Positions 46,337 through 55,782 of a DNA stretch of 63,105 bases are shown here, piece after piece. How positions within the stretch are numbered: position 1 is the first letter of the stretch; each line of letters starts with the position of its first letter. The notes under the pieces are model-generated. The model was not told the origin of the DNA. It saw only the letters and a list, made by a program, of their open reading frames with translations, and made no database searches. The position numbers and the translations under genes were made by a program. The stretch comes from an uncultured Alphaproteobacteria bacterium. Lineage in GTDB: Bacteria; Pseudomonadota; Alphaproteobacteria; RF32; CAG-239. Location of the stretch: assembly GCA_944391465.1 (NCBI GenBank), contig CALXTS010000007.1, forward strand, positions 1-63,105. Reading direction: 5' to 3'.

Positions 46337-47239
46337 ATGAAAACTTTCACTGAGCACTTACAAGATTATACATCGTTTTTTAACAGCCGCCTTCCCGAAT
46401 ACTTTCCTTTTTCAAACGGGGAAGAAAACAGAGTCGTAGAAGCCATGTTTTATTCCGTCTCAAACGGAGGAAAAAGACTTCGCCCGTTTTTGGTTGCACA
46501 AACAGCCGCTCTTTTTGGAATAGATAAAGAAGAATCTCTTCCCGTAGCCGTTTCATTGGAATGCTTGCATTCATATTCTTTAATCCATGACGACTTACCA
46601 GCTATGGATAATGATACGTTGCGCAGAGGGAAACCGACATGTCATATCAAATTTGATGAAGCTACGGCGATTCTCGCCGGAGATGGGCTTCTGACCTACG
46701 CTTTTGAAATTTTAAATCAACCTCAATATATTCCCGATTCGAACATTCGTTCCGAACTTTCATCTTTATTAGCACAAAGTGCCGGAGCATTTAAAGGAAT
46801 GGTCGCCGGACAAATGCTTGATTTATACACGGAACAAAACAAAGTTTCCGATAACCAGGCAGAAACAACTATAAAACACATAGAAGAAATGAAAACCGGA
46901 TGCTTATTGAGCTATGCCTGCGAAGCCGGAGCCATTCTGGGCAAAGCTGATTTTGAAAGCAGAAAGAAATTAATTGAATATTCCCGCAAGATTGGAATTG
47001 CCTTTCAAATTGCCGATGACATTTTAGACGTTGAAGGAAACCAAACTCTGGTCGGAAAAACCTTGAACAAAGATGCCGACCAAGGAAAGCTGACATTCAT
47101 AAGCATTTACGGACTTGAAAAAGCAAAAAAAATAGAAAAAGAGCTCATATCAGAAGCTAAAGAAATCATATCATCTTTAGCTCCTGACACGACAATTTTG
47201 CAACAGTTAGCTGATTTTATTATCTACCGTTCCAAATAA
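46337..47239 (+). CDS. ispA: Farnesyl/geranyl diphosphate synthase
   Basis: IspA condenses isopentenyl and allylic diphosphates to farnesyl diphosphate for quinones and undecaprenyl lipids. The 300-residue protein has the first aspartate-rich motif SLIHDDLPAMDNDTLRRGKP and the second FQIADDILDVEG, plus GGKRLRPFL near the N-terminus. The start is ATG 46337, after GAGG and the xseB stop; an upstream in-frame codon would lie inside xseB. The dxs gene that often follows is not here. Confidence 0.94.
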   Translation: MKTFTEHLQDYTSFFNSRLPEYFPFSNGEENRVVEAMFYSVSNGGKRLRPFLVAQTAALFGIDKEESLPVAVSLECLHSYSLIHDDLPAMDNDTLRRGKPTCHIKFDEATAILAGDGLLTYAFEILNQPQYIPDSNIRSELSSLLAQSAGAFKGMVAGQMLDLYTEQNKVSDNQAETTIKHIEEMKTGCLLSYACEAGAILGKADFESRKKLIEYSRKIGIAFQIADDILDVEGNQTLVGKTLNKDADQGKLTFISIYGLEKAKKIEKELISEAKEIISSLAPDTTILQQLADFIIYRSK

Positions 47240-47242
47240 AAT

Positions 47243-48127
47243 CTATTGAACATCTTCTTTTTCAATAAACGTCATATAGATATACTTGGTTAAAATAGAA
47301 GGTTTCTTAAGTTTAACGGCAATAGCGACTTTACCGCCGGCTTTTACCATACTAGCCGGCAAAACTTCATTTTTGCTTTGTAATAGACTTGTATCCTTAG
47401 TCAACATTTCAATATGCAAAACCGGAAGTCTAATATCTCGGTCTGTCGGATTCGAAATAAAGCCTCTGATTTCAAGCTGACGTACATAATCTTCTTCATA
47501 ATCCTGCCAAACAATATTTTCAAATTCCAGACCTTCCCCCGGTATTTTGGCATTAACCCCAAAAACTTTATAAATTCCGTTCATAAAAGGAACCGCGCGC
47601 ACAACATCATAGCGCCAACTATACATACACAATAAAAAGACCAGAGCCAAACCGCTCATCCACATATACTGATTTTTTTTCTGGTTCAAACCCAAAGCAT
47701 TTCGGATTTTCCGTTGTAATTTTTTATGAAAAGGCAACTTACTTTCATCAGCAAACAATTCTTCCGTTTGCTTTGATAATCTTGAAAAAATACCTTCAAA
47801 TTCAGCCGCTTGCTTTTCTTCAGGTGATAGCTCTTCAGTTTCGGTATTTTGAACATTTTCATCTGAAACGGAAGAATTATCAGAAGATTCGTTTTGAGAA
47901 TTTTCGACCTGTCCATTTTCATAAGATGTCGTGTTATTATCAATCGGGCTCTCTGTTTTTTTCTCTTTTTCTTTCGCTTTTTTCTTAACTTTTAAGCCAA
48001 TTTCAATTCCCTGTTTAGCAACAAAGATTTCACCACACAAGCTACAACGAAGTTTTTTTCCTTTATCCGGAAGAAGAGCTTCATCAACTTCATAACAACT
48101 ATAACATTCAGGACAATAAATACGCAT
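47243..48127 (-). CDS. MJ0042 zinc-ribbon/DUF3426-type membrane protein
   Basis: The 294-residue protein begins with a zinc ribbon (YCPECYSCYEVDEALLPDKG followed by LRCSLCGEIFVA). It continues through a low-complexity acidic linker (about residues 50-125) and has one membrane segment near 154-172 (MSGLALVFLLCMYSWRY). The C-terminal extracytoplasmic domain holds the DUF3426-like pattern GFISNPTDRDIRLPVL. Such proteins are usual near ftsE in alphaproteobacteria; the function is unknown. The start is ATG 48127 after AGAGG; a GTG two codons earlier overlaps that site. Confidence 0.8.
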   Translation of the reverse strand: MRIYCPECYSCYEVDEALLPDKGKKLRCSLCGEIFVAKQGIEIGLKVKKKAKEKEKKTESPIDNNTTSYENGQVENSQNESSDNSSVSDENVQNTETEELSPEEKQAAEFEGIFSRLSKQTEELFADESKLPFHKKLQRKIRNALGLNQKKNQYMWMSGLALVFLLCMYSWRYDVVRAVPFMNGIYKVFGVNAKIPGEGLEFENIVWQDYEEDYVRQLEIRGFISNPTDRDIRLPVLHIEMLTKDTSLLQSKNEVLPASMVKAGGKVAIAVKLKKPSILTKYIYMTFIEKEDVQ

Positions 48128-48239
48128 TTTCACCTCTCTTCCCTACTATAGAAATAAAAAGCGTTTAATCAAAGAAAAAAAGTACTTTATTAAATAAATA
48201 ATTGCTATATCTTGGTAAAGAAGAAGTAAGGAGGGAGCC

Positions 48240-48971
48240 TTGATAACTAAACCGGATAATACAATCATAATTGAAATGAACAACGTCGGCATCCGTTACG
48301 ACCAAGGGCCGGAAATATTAAGTAATATAAAACTTTCCTTACGCAAAGGGTCTTTTCATTTTCTGACAGGAAAAAGCGGCGCCGGCAAAACATCCTTGCT
48401 CAGCATGATGTATCTGGCACAAAAGCCGAGCCGCGGAACCGTAACAGTCTTTAATCAAAATGTAAATTTTGCGCATCGAGACAGTTTAGCAATGCTCCGC
48501 CGCAAAATAGGTGTTGTATTCCAAGACTTCCGCTTATTAGACCATCTTTCGGCTTTTGATAACGTGGCACTTCCGCTACGTGTATGCGGAATGGAAGAAC
48601 GGGAGGTTCGTCAACGCGTTAGTGAACTACTAAGTTGGGTAGAACTTGACCGTAGCATGTTCGCAACCACGGCAACACTTTCCGGAGGTGAGAAACAACG
48701 TATTGCCATTGCACGCGCTGTAATTAATCGACCGGAACTTTTGCTTGCTGATGAACCGACCGGAAACGTTGATAACGATATTGCCCCCAAACTGATGAAA
48801 TTGTTTGTTGAACTCAACAAACTCGGGACAACGGTTGTTATCGCCACACACAGTGAAAAACTGATTACAGATTTTAAATATCCGATTCTGCATCTGCAAA
48901 ATAAATCTTTACATATTAAATATCCGGCAGATATTTCAACCCTAAGAAATTTAGGAGGCGCATATGCCTAA
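48240..48971 (+). CDS. ftsE: Cell division ATP-binding protein FtsE
   Basis: FtsE is the ATPase of the FtsEX complex, which controls septal peptidoglycan hydrolases. The 243-residue protein has Walker A TGKSGAGKTSLL, signature LSGGEKQRIAIARA and Walker B LLLADEPTGNVD. The start is TTG 48240, supported by AAGGAGG (48228-48234) at 5-base spacing. It overlaps ftsX by 8 bases. Confidence 0.94.
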   Translation: MITKPDNTIIIEMNNVGIRYDQGPEILSNIKLSLRKGSFHFLTGKSGAGKTSLLSMMYLAQKPSRGTVTVFNQNVNFAHRDSLAMLRRKIGVVFQDFRLLDHLSAFDNVALPLRVCGMEEREVRQRVSELLSWVELDRSMFATTATLSGGEKQRIAIARAVINRPELLLADEPTGNVDNDIAPKLMKLFVELNKLGTTVVIATHSEKLITDFKYPILHLQNKSLHIKYPADISTLRNLGGAYA

Positions 48972-49887
48972 GCAACAAAAACCGGTTTATACGCCACGCA
49001 AACAAGAGATTCCATCCCGTGGAGATAGCACCTCATTATTCCTTCAAGTGATAATATCCATTGCTGTCTTTATCTTTGCCGTCACTCTATCCGGAGTACT
49101 TTCCATAAACTCCATGCTTCATAACTGGAACAGAAGCATTCTGGGATCATTGACCGTACAAATTATGCCGATAAATGATATCAATAAAGAAAAAGCTACT
49201 GCGGAAACTTTGGCTTATCAAGAACGAGCAATAGATTTTTTAAAAACCGTTAAAGGCATAGCCAAAGTTACCGTATTACCGGATTCTCAATTGCAAAAAT
49301 TAATTGAACCATGGTTAGGAGATGGCGTTAATATCGCAAATCTTCCCATGCCTCGCATTATTGATATTAAGCTGGAACCGGATGCGGAAATAGACTTTGC
49401 CCAACTTTCGCAAGATTTAGCCAAAGCCTCCCCACAAGCCTCAGTAGACAACCATAAATTATGGCTAAGCAAACTGATTCAATTTGCAGACGGAATAAAA
49501 GCTCTAGCAATGACAGTCCTTATTTTGGTAACAGCAATTACCTCCGGAGCCATTTTTTATACCACTCAAATGAGCATGGGGCTACATAAGGATATCATAG
49601 AAATATTGCACATCATGGGCGCCAAAGACACTTATGTTGCTCAACAATATGCCAAACGAATGGCTAGATTCGGTTTAAGTGGCGGAATCGTCGGATTGTT
49701 TTTTGCATTACCGACAATATTTTTTATAGCCTCTCTAGCACAACAAATAGAAGGAGGAATTATAAGCGAAGCCAACTTAAGTTTGAATGACTGGTTAATT
49801 ATCCTCAGTCTTCCGTTGTGGGCAACAGCAATTGCCACATCAACAGCATACTACACGGTTAAACGAACCCTTCAGAAAATGCTATGA
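48964..49887 (+). CDS. ftsX: Cell division protein FtsX
   Basis: FtsX is the membrane partner of FtsE. The 307-residue protein has four membrane segments (about residues 28-52, 175-198, 225-250 and 275-295), a periplasmic loop between the first two and the usual late YTVKRTLQKML end. Translation is coupled to ftsE (8-base overlap) and to the following ydcF-like gene (4-base overlap). Confidence 0.92.
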   Translation: MPKQQKPVYTPRKQEIPSRGDSTSLFLQVIISIAVFIFAVTLSGVLSINSMLHNWNRSILGSLTVQIMPINDINKEKATAETLAYQERAIDFLKTVKGIAKVTVLPDSQLQKLIEPWLGDGVNIANLPMPRIIDIKLEPDAEIDFAQLSQDLAKASPQASVDNHKLWLSKLIQFADGIKALAMTVLILVTAITSGAIFYTTQMSMGLHKDIIEILHIMGAKDTYVAQQYAKRMARFGLSGGIVGLFFALPTIFFIASLAQQIEGGIISEANLSLNDWLIILSLPLWATAIATSTAYYTVKRTLQKML

Positions 49888-50450
49888 AAAAATTTATCAT
49901 CATATCAATTTTGGGTATACTCACAGTATGGTTTATCGGTTTTATACTTTTTGTTAGAGCGATATACGCATACCCGACAGATACCGACACCCATACAGAA
50001 GCAATCATCGCCCTAACCGGAGGAAGAAACCGCATTGCCGAGGCAATAAAACTGTTTAACAATAAAAAATCAGAAAAACTCTTTATCTCCGGTGTCGGTA
50101 AAAATACATCTCTCCGATTGATAGAAAAACAAAATAAAATTCATGTTAATAATAATAAAGATGTCTCTATCGGAAAAGAAGCAACCAACACCATTGGAAA
50201 TGCCAAAGAAACCAAGGATTGGCTGGACAGACACAATATAAAATCGATTCGCTTGGTAACCTCAAACTACCATCTGCCGCGCAGTTCTATAGAATTTCGT
50301 TCAATCAACCCAGATATAGAAATTATCGAACACCCGGTTTATTCGGAAAAAATCCGCAAAAAATGGTGGAAGAGTTGGCATACCTTCTCGCTTATTTTTG
50401 CAGAATATAATAAATTCTTATACGTATATGTCAGAAGCCATATTCAATAA
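49884..50450 (+). CDS. YdcF/DUF218-family membrane-anchored protein
   Basis: The 188-residue protein has one N-terminal membrane segment (residues 4-27) and a DUF218 domain: EAIIALTGGRNRIAEAIKLF, LFISGVGKN, NTIGNAKETKDWL and LVTSNYHLPRS. The family is linked to envelope and peptidoglycan or carrier-lipid metabolism, but its reaction is not settled. It overlaps ftsX by 4 bases and precedes plsC by 21 bases, an order common in alphaproteobacteria. Confidence 0.85.
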   Translation: MKKFIIISILGILTVWFIGFILFVRAIYAYPTDTDTHTEAIIALTGGRNRIAEAIKLFNNKKSEKLFISGVGKNTSLRLIEKQNKIHVNNNKDVSIGKEATNTIGNAKETKDWLDRHNIKSIRLVTSNYHLPRSSIEFRSINPDIEIIEHPVYSEKIRKKWWKSWHTFSLIFAEYNKFLYVYVRSHIQ

Positions 50451-50471
50451 TCAATACTAAAAGAGGGAAAA

Positions 50472-51320
50472 ATGCTTTATTTAAGATCTATTGCTTATAA
50501 CATCGCCGCTTATTCAATACTTTTAGTCGGATGCGTAATCAACTCTATTGTCGGCCCTTTTGCACCTCAATTAGGTATTCGGTTATGGGATGAGTATTTT
50601 ATTCCGGCTTTTGTATGGGCAACCGAAAATATAGCACAAATAAAAATAGAAATCAGAGGAGAACAGTATATTCGACGCTCCGATTGTATTTACGCCGGAA
50701 AACATGAATCTGCCTTAGAAACACACATTTTAACAAACTATTTAAAATCAGCGGTTTTCATCTTAAAAAAAGAACTAACCTATATTCCGATATTTGGCTG
50801 GGCTCAACATTTCTACGGTATGATTCCTGTTAATCGCTCTGCCGGAGGTAGAGCCATGAAAGATATGTTATCTCACGCCAAAAATCGTATTAATCTTGGT
50901 CGTTCCATCATTATTTTTCCGGAAGGAACGCGTAAATCCCCCAAACAAGAACCTGACTATAAACCGGGAGTTGTCTTTTTATATAACAATCTTAATGTAC
51001 CTGTAATCCCTTTTGCGACTAATACAGGATACTTTTGGCCTAAAGGCTCCTTTTTGAAATTCCCCGGAAAAGTAATTATTGAATTTATGGAGCCTATGCC
51101 GGCAGGTCTGGATAAAGAATCTTTTATGACCGAACTGCAAAACCGTATTGAAAACAAATGCAAAGAGCTTAATGCCGAAACAGAAAAAAATTATCCGTTC
51201 AACGGATTAACATACGCGGCTCAAAAACAGGCCGAAGCAGAAGCAAAAGCAGCCGCTAAGAAACAAAAGGAAGAAGAAAAAGCTAAAACAGAAGAGGCTC
51301 AAAACACGGATGCAAATTAA
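50472..51320 (+). CDS. plsC: 1-acyl-sn-glycerol-3-phosphate acyltransferase
   Basis: PlsC adds the second acyl chain to form phosphatidic acid. The 282-residue protein has an N-terminal membrane segment and the acyltransferase motif KHESALET (HX4E rather than HX4D, a variant also found in alphaproteobacterial relatives). Block III FPEGTR and a late PVIPFATN stretch follow. The C-terminal 35 residues are a lysine/glutamate/alanine-rich tail not needed for catalysis. AGAGGG precedes the start. It overlaps the next gene by 11 bases. Confidence 0.92.
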   Translation: MLYLRSIAYNIAAYSILLVGCVINSIVGPFAPQLGIRLWDEYFIPAFVWATENIAQIKIEIRGEQYIRRSDCIYAGKHESALETHILTNYLKSAVFILKKELTYIPIFGWAQHFYGMIPVNRSAGGRAMKDMLSHAKNRINLGRSIIIFPEGTRKSPKQEPDYKPGVVFLYNNLNVPVIPFATNTGYFWPKGSFLKFPGKVIIEFMEPMPAGLDKESFMTELQNRIENKCKELNAETEKNYPFNGLTYAAQKQAEAEAKAAAKKQKEEEKAKTEEAQNTDAN

Positions 51321-52356
51321 ACAAAAACTAAAAAATTTACTCAATATAAACAAGACATCGCTTTTTTGGGGATGCCTAAGTTTTATAATAAGTTTTTGCT
51401 TAATTTTTATCATCATGCAAAGAAATTTTCATACATCTGTCTTAAAAAAAGGATTAGAAGAAGGAATAATAAATCTTAATCAAATCAATACGGATATAGC
51501 CTATTCAAAAATTAATTTCAGCTCCATTCCGGAACTGGATTTGGCTGAAATTGATGATTTCAGTTTATATGACCTTAACGGAAATTGGAAAATATCATTT
51601 CCCAAGATTCGAATTTATCAACCATGGCTAAGCACAAAAAAACTGTTAATTTCTCTAGGAAATGAACAGGAATTTAATTTAAAAGGAAAGATTTATAACA
51701 TCAGCGGAGATGAATCTGTTCTGGAAATCACACTCGGAGAAAACGGACAACCGGAACTTTTACTGGCTCAATTAAAAAATATAAGCATCAAAAATTTCGC
51801 CAAAATTAAGCAAATTAATATAGCTTCGCGCAAACTGAATATGACAATGCCATCAGATTCGTTTTTACCAAGTATGGAAAATTTTTTGGAAATAAATCAT
51901 GTCGATATTGATGGATTACTTAACTACCCTCTGACATCACACATCAACCATCTCTACTTAAAAACAATGTTGATGGGGCGCATTGAAAGCACCTCCGATT
52001 TAAAATCAGATATACATAATTGGCTAAACAAAGATGGCTACTTAGATATTTCGGCATTTACCATAAATTGGCAGCCCTTGCTCATGGTTGGCCGAGGACA
52101 ACTCACATTTACGGAACAATTAAAACCCGTTTTAAAACTTGAAACGTCATCAAAAGGAATGCTTAAATTAATAGATGACTTCCAAAACAAAAACTTCATT
52201 GATAACAAGGGAGCCTTTGTTGTCAAAGTTTTATTGGGTAGTAAAGCTTTTAAATTAAAAGAAAATGATGAAGAATTAACCGTCGTAACACCAATAAATT
52301 ACAGAGACCAAAAATTAGCCGTAGAAAATTTTACAATAAAAACCTTTAACCAGTAA
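51310..52356 (+). CDS. DUF2125-type membrane-anchored protein
   Basis: The 348-residue protein has one N-terminal membrane segment (about residues 18-36) and a long, beta-rich extracytoplasmic domain. Position after plsC in the ftsEX-ydcF-plsC run and overall pattern fit DUF2125, a family of alphaproteobacterial envelope proteins without known function; identity is inferred from context and length more than from a clear motif. Its 3' end overlaps the convergent rsmD by 11 bases. Confidence 0.7.
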   Translation: MQIKQKLKNLLNINKTSLFWGCLSFIISFCLIFIIMQRNFHTSVLKKGLEEGIINLNQINTDIAYSKINFSSIPELDLAEIDDFSLYDLNGNWKISFPKIRIYQPWLSTKKLLISLGNEQEFNLKGKIYNISGDESVLEITLGENGQPELLLAQLKNISIKNFAKIKQINIASRKLNMTMPSDSFLPSMENFLEINHVDIDGLLNYPLTSHINHLYLKTMLMGRIESTSDLKSDIHNWLNKDGYLDISAFTINWQPLLMVGRGQLTFTEQLKPVLKLETSSKGMLKLIDDFQNKNFIDNKGAFVVKVLLGSKAFKLKENDEELTVVTPINYRDQKLAVENFTIKTFNQ

Positions 52357-52891
52357 CTTCGGCAATAACCACTTTTGCCAAACCATAACGACGGACATCT
52401 TTTTCAAGCAATCCCTTAGGCAAGGTGATTTTTTCATCTTTCTCAAGTTCAATCAGGCAAAGAGCACCCAAATTAAGCCATTTTCCTTTTAACAAAGCCT
52501 CTAATGCCGGCTCAGTTAATCCTTTAAGATAAGGAGCATCCATAAACAAAACATCATAAGAAGAAACAGCCTCTCCCAACAAGCGAGCATCTGAACGAAT
52601 AATTTTGATTCGATTTTTTTCATCAGGAAACAATGCAATATTTTTCAATAATGTTTTAGTATCAATATCCACCAAAGAAACTTCGCCAAAACCTTGGGAA
52701 ACAGCTTCTAAAGCAAAAGCGCCGGTTCCGGCAAAAACATCCAATAATTTCAATGAAGAAAAATCCCCGCCCAAACGAGAACGCAAAATATTAAACAAAG
52801 CCTCTCTCGCCCGATCAGACGTAGGTCGAACAATACTACTTTCAGGAGAAAACAATTTTTTTCCCCGATATTTTCCGCCGATGATTCTCAT
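52346..52891 (-). CDS. rsmD: 16S rRNA (guanine(966)-N(2))-methyltransferase RsmD
   Basis: RsmD methylates G966 of 16S rRNA. The 181-residue protein starts MRIIGGKYRGKKL and has RPTSDRAREALFNIL and the SAM motif LLDVFAGTGAFALEAVSQG (about residues 48-66). The catalytic motif IV reads MDAPY instead of the usual DPPY or NPPY, one unusual change. It overlaps the rluB-like gene by 4 bases. Confidence 0.92.
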   Translation of the reverse strand: MRIIGGKYRGKKLFSPESSIVRPTSDRAREALFNILRSRLGGDFSSLKLLDVFAGTGAFALEAVSQGFGEVSLVDIDTKTLLKNIALFPDEKNRIKIIRSDARLLGEAVSSYDVLFMDAPYLKGLTEPALEALLKGKWLNLGALCLIELEKDEKITLPKGLLEKDVRRYGLAKVVIAEVTG

Positions 52892-53610
52892 ATTTCAAAT
52901 TTACTGCCCAACTGTTCTTTTAAAACCTTCTGAGGCACCTCTCTGACTTCTCCGGGTTTCAAACTACCCAATTGAAAAGGTCCGTAAGACAGGCGAATTA
53001 AACGAGCAACTTCCAAGCCGATGGCTTTCATAACCTTACGAATTTCACGATTTTTTCCTTCTGTCAAAGTAACGGTAAGCCAACTGTTTGTCCCCTGTTT
53101 ACTCTCAACAACAGCTTTTATGGAACCATATGAAATACCATCAATCACAATTCCGTTTTGTAAGTTTTGTAATTTTCCATCATCAATAATTCCATGAACG
53201 CGTACTTTATATCGACGGCTCCACCCGTTACTCGGAAGCTCTAAAGCGCGAGACAACTCACCACTATTAGTCAACAATAAAAGTCCTTCAGAATTTAAAT
53301 CCAAGCGACCAACAGAAATAACGCGAGGCAAGCCGATGGGAAGATTATCAAAAACCGTCGGACGTCCCTTTTCATCTTTATGTGTTGTAACCAAACCAAC
53401 CGGTTTATGATAAAGCCACAAACGATTCTCTTGTTTTTCGGGAAGTTTTTCGCCATCTAATAAAATCTTTTCATTGCCGGATACATTAAAAGCCGGAGTA
53501 TCCACAACATCTCCGTTAACGGTAACTCTTTGCTGACGAATAAACTCTTCAGCCTGCCGACGCGAACACACGCCGGAACGAGCCATAAATTTTGCTAATC
53601 TTTCTGCCAT
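52888..53610 (-). CDS. rluB: Pseudouridine synthase RluB/RsuA family
   Basis: This enzyme makes pseudouridine in rRNA, most likely U2605 of 23S rRNA. The 240-residue protein has an N-terminal S4 domain (MAERLAKFMARSGVCSRRQA) and the catalytic motif VGRLDLNSEGLLLLTNSGEL with the catalytic aspartate. It continues RRYKVRVHG and GKNREIRKVMKAIG. I place the start at 53610, where S4 homology begins and AAGGA precedes; an open frame extends 84 codons further but would run across tadA on the other strand. Confidence 0.9.
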   Translation of the reverse strand: MAERLAKFMARSGVCSRRQAEEFIRQQRVTVNGDVVDTPAFNVSGNEKILLDGEKLPEKQENRLWLYHKPVGLVTTHKDEKGRPTVFDNLPIGLPRVISVGRLDLNSEGLLLLTNSGELSRALELPSNGWSRRYKVRVHGIIDDGKLQNLQNGIVIDGISYGSIKAVVESKQGTNSWLTVTLTEGKNREIRKVMKAIGLEVARLIRLSYGPFQLGSLKPGEVREVPQKVLKEQLGSKFEI

Positions 53611-53676
53611 TTTATGCTTTCCTTTTTTTTTAACATCTAGCATAATTAAAGCAAAATACAACAAAAAAGGTAAAAA

Positions 53677-54135
53677 ATGGGAAACCTCAAATACATGCAA
53701 CGAGCCTTGGAACTTGCACAAAAAGCCGCCTTGCAAGATGAAGTTCCGATAGGATGCGTTATCGTCAATCCCGAAAGCGGAGAAATCATCGCCGAAGCGG
53801 GAAACCTCAGCCAACACAAAGAAGACGCCACTGCACACGCAGAGATTATTGCCATCAGACAAGCCTGCGCCAAACTTGGAACCAATCGCCTTTGGGATAT
53901 GGATTTATATGTTACATTAGAACCCTGCACCATGTGCGCCGCAGCAATTTCCTTTGCCCGTATAAAAAATTTATATTTCGGAGCGATAGACGAAAAAGGC
54001 GGTGCTGTTGTCAGCGGCGTAAAATTTTATGACAGCGCCACTTGCCACCACAAACCGATAATCCACCAAGGTCTGATGCAAGCAGAATGTTCGCAAATAT
54101 TAAAAGATTTTTTCAAAAAAAAGCGAGATAAATAG
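53677..54135 (+). CDS. tadA: tRNA-specific adenosine deaminase TadA
   Basis: TadA converts A34 to inosine in tRNA-Arg(ACG). The 152-residue zinc enzyme has HAEIIAIRQA (His ligand and catalytic Glu) and PCTMCAAAI (two Cys ligands). The start follows AAAAGG. It is divergent from the rluB-like gene. Its last codons lie within the hairpin that ends smpB on the other strand. Confidence 0.94.
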   Translation: MGNLKYMQRALELAQKAALQDEVPIGCVIVNPESGEIIAEAGNLSQHKEDATAHAEIIAIRQACAKLGTNRLWDMDLYVTLEPCTMCAAAISFARIKNLYFGAIDEKGGAVVSGVKFYDSATCHHKPIIHQGLMQAECSQILKDFFKKKRDK

Positions 54136-54142
54136 CCCGCTT
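54114..54142 (-). terminator. Intrinsic terminator of smpB, inside the tadA 3' end
   Basis: On the minus strand AAGCG and CGCTT with adjoining bases pair around a ~12-base loop, followed by an unbroken T-run of eight. The T-run is the lysine-codon A-run at the end of tadA. Confidence 0.6.
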
Positions 54143-54176
54143 AAAAACAACTTAATTAGCAAAAGAAATTTTTGAA

Positions 54177-54653
54177 CTAATTTGCCATTATCCGCGCTTT
54201 TTGAATTTTCCAATCTCTGTCTTTAATAGCTTCACGTTTATCATACAGCTTTTTACCACGCCCTAATCCGACTTCCAGCTTTGCCCTTCCCTGCTCATTA
54301 AAAAACAAGCGGATAGCAACCAAGGTAGCACCCTTGCGTGAAAGTTCTCCGATAATATCATTAATTTCTTTTTTCTTTAATAGCAATTTACGATCACGTT
54401 TTTCAGCATGACTGGCATAACCTTTGTTACTATATTCGGCAATAAACATATTAGAAATATAGATTTCACCGTCTTTTTCCACCCCAAAAGCATCATTAAT
54501 ATTAGCATGCCCGAGACGTAAAGATTTAACTTCGGTTCCCGTCAATTCAATTCCGGCAACAAATTTTTCAGAAATCAAATAATCAAAATGAGCCCGACGA
54601 TTCTGAGCAACCAAACCGGTAGAAATAAAATCACTTTTTTTTGCTTTTGCCAT
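54177..54653 (-). CDS. smpB: SsrA-binding protein SmpB
   Basis: SmpB works with tmRNA to rescue stalled ribosomes. The 158-residue protein has NRRAHFDYLISEKFVAGIEL, GTEVKSLRLGHANINDAF and the basic tail KKLYDKREAIKDRDWKIQKA. The start is ATG 54653, with AAAGG upstream; the open frame extends 11 codons further without a good start. The tmRNA gene itself is not in the window. Confidence 0.95.
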   Translation of the reverse strand: MAKAKKSDFISTGLVAQNRRAHFDYLISEKFVAGIELTGTEVKSLRLGHANINDAFGVEKDGEIYISNMFIAEYSNKGYASHAEKRDRKLLLKKKEINDIIGELSRKGATLVAIRLFFNEQGRAKLEVGLGRGKKLYDKREAIKDRDWKIQKARIMAN

Positions 54654-54688
54654 AATAAAAACCTTTCTTATCCTATATAAACACATTT

Positions 54689-55750
54689 TTATCCGTTGGC
54701 AAGCCTACAATACAGAGCCTGACGAACCTTATAAGGCAAAACAGCTTTTGCATAGTTAGGATAAGAGAGCGAAAAATCCGCCCATTGTTTTTTAGAAAGA
54801 ACCACTTTTTTTCTGACTTCCGGAATAATCCATAAACGTTTTTGAGCCACAAAAATCTCACAGTTTCCCAAAGTGCACCCTTTAAAATCATCTTTAGCCA
54901 ATTCTTCCCCCAAACGGAGAACCTCTTCTGCTTCGGGAGAATAAAGCCTTTGACCGACACTTTTAATTAATTCAGACAAAAGCCTATATTGCATTTCAGC
55001 ATGTAATCCTAAGATAAAATCTTTTGATAAAGATACCAAAACGCCATTCCACCAACGAACATGATTTTTAATTAAGCGATTCGTTTGGTCTTCTAAATAA
55101 TCCCTTGTTCTTGATAAAACGGCAGTCGTTTCGGCCAAACGTTCAACCGACAATCCAATCTTACGCTCTAATTCAGGCAAAAAGTTACGAATTTTAACAC
55201 GTTGAAAATCTTCACACTGATTAGACGGATCTTCAACCCATTCAATTTTGCGTTCTTTCAAATAACGACGCAACATATCAGGAGAATCTTCAAGCTGAGG
55301 ACGAATAATAACAATGCCGTTTCTTTGGCTAATCGGCAAAATACCGCATAACCCATACAAACCGCTGCCTCTTTGCAGTCGTAACAAAAAAGTCTCCGCT
55401 TGATCTCTCATATGCTGACCGATTGCCAAAACTTTTACACCATTAGCATGACACCAACCGCAAAGCAAATCATAACGAGCCTGACGAGCGATTGCTTCTA
55501 TATCACTGGAGGGTTTTTCTCCTTTCCAAACCAAAATATGGTGTTCAATTCCATGGGCTTTCATTAAATTTGCCACATAAAGAGCTTCATCAGAAGATTC
55601 CGGACGCAACTGATGATCAACCGTCAGAGCAATAACTTTTTTGGCACTCTCTTTCAAACGCAACACCAACGCCAAAGAGTCAGCACCGCCGGAAACTCCG
55701 GCGGCGATAACCTCATTTTCAATATTATACTTTGCCAAAAAATCTTGCAT
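54689..55750 (-). CDS. tilS: tRNA(Ile)-lysidine synthase TilS
   Basis: TilS changes C34 of the CAU tRNA-Ile to lysidine, so it reads AUA; notably infC here seems to start with ATA. The 353-residue protein has the PP-loop SGGADSLAL (about residues 20-28) and DHQLRPESSDEA, GQHMRDQAETFLLRLQRGSG and RPQLEDSPDMLRRY. The start is ATG 55750. It follows cpoB by 32 bases, as in other proteobacteria. Confidence 0.93.
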   Translation of the reverse strand: MQDFLAKYNIENEVIAAGVSGGADSLALVLRLKESAKKVIALTVDHQLRPESSDEALYVANLMKAHGIEHHILVWKGEKPSSDIEAIARQARYDLLCGWCHANGVKVLAIGQHMRDQAETFLLRLQRGSGLYGLCGILPISQRNGIVIIRPQLEDSPDMLRRYLKERKIEWVEDPSNQCEDFQRVKIRNFLPELERKIGLSVERLAETTAVLSRTRDYLEDQTNRLIKNHVRWWNGVLVSLSKDFILGLHAEMQYRLLSELIKSVGQRLYSPEAEEVLRLGEELAKDDFKGCTLGNCEIFVAQKRLWIIPEVRKKVVLSKKQWADFSLSYPNYAKAVLPYKVRQALYCRLANG

Positions 55751-55782
55751 TAAAACCACTCGCACAAAACGCAAATAGTAAA

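Noticed and set aside
53611-53862. 84-codon N-terminal extension of the rluB-like gene
   Set aside because: It would run antisense through tadA; the S4 domain and a Shine-Dalgarno mark the start at 53610.
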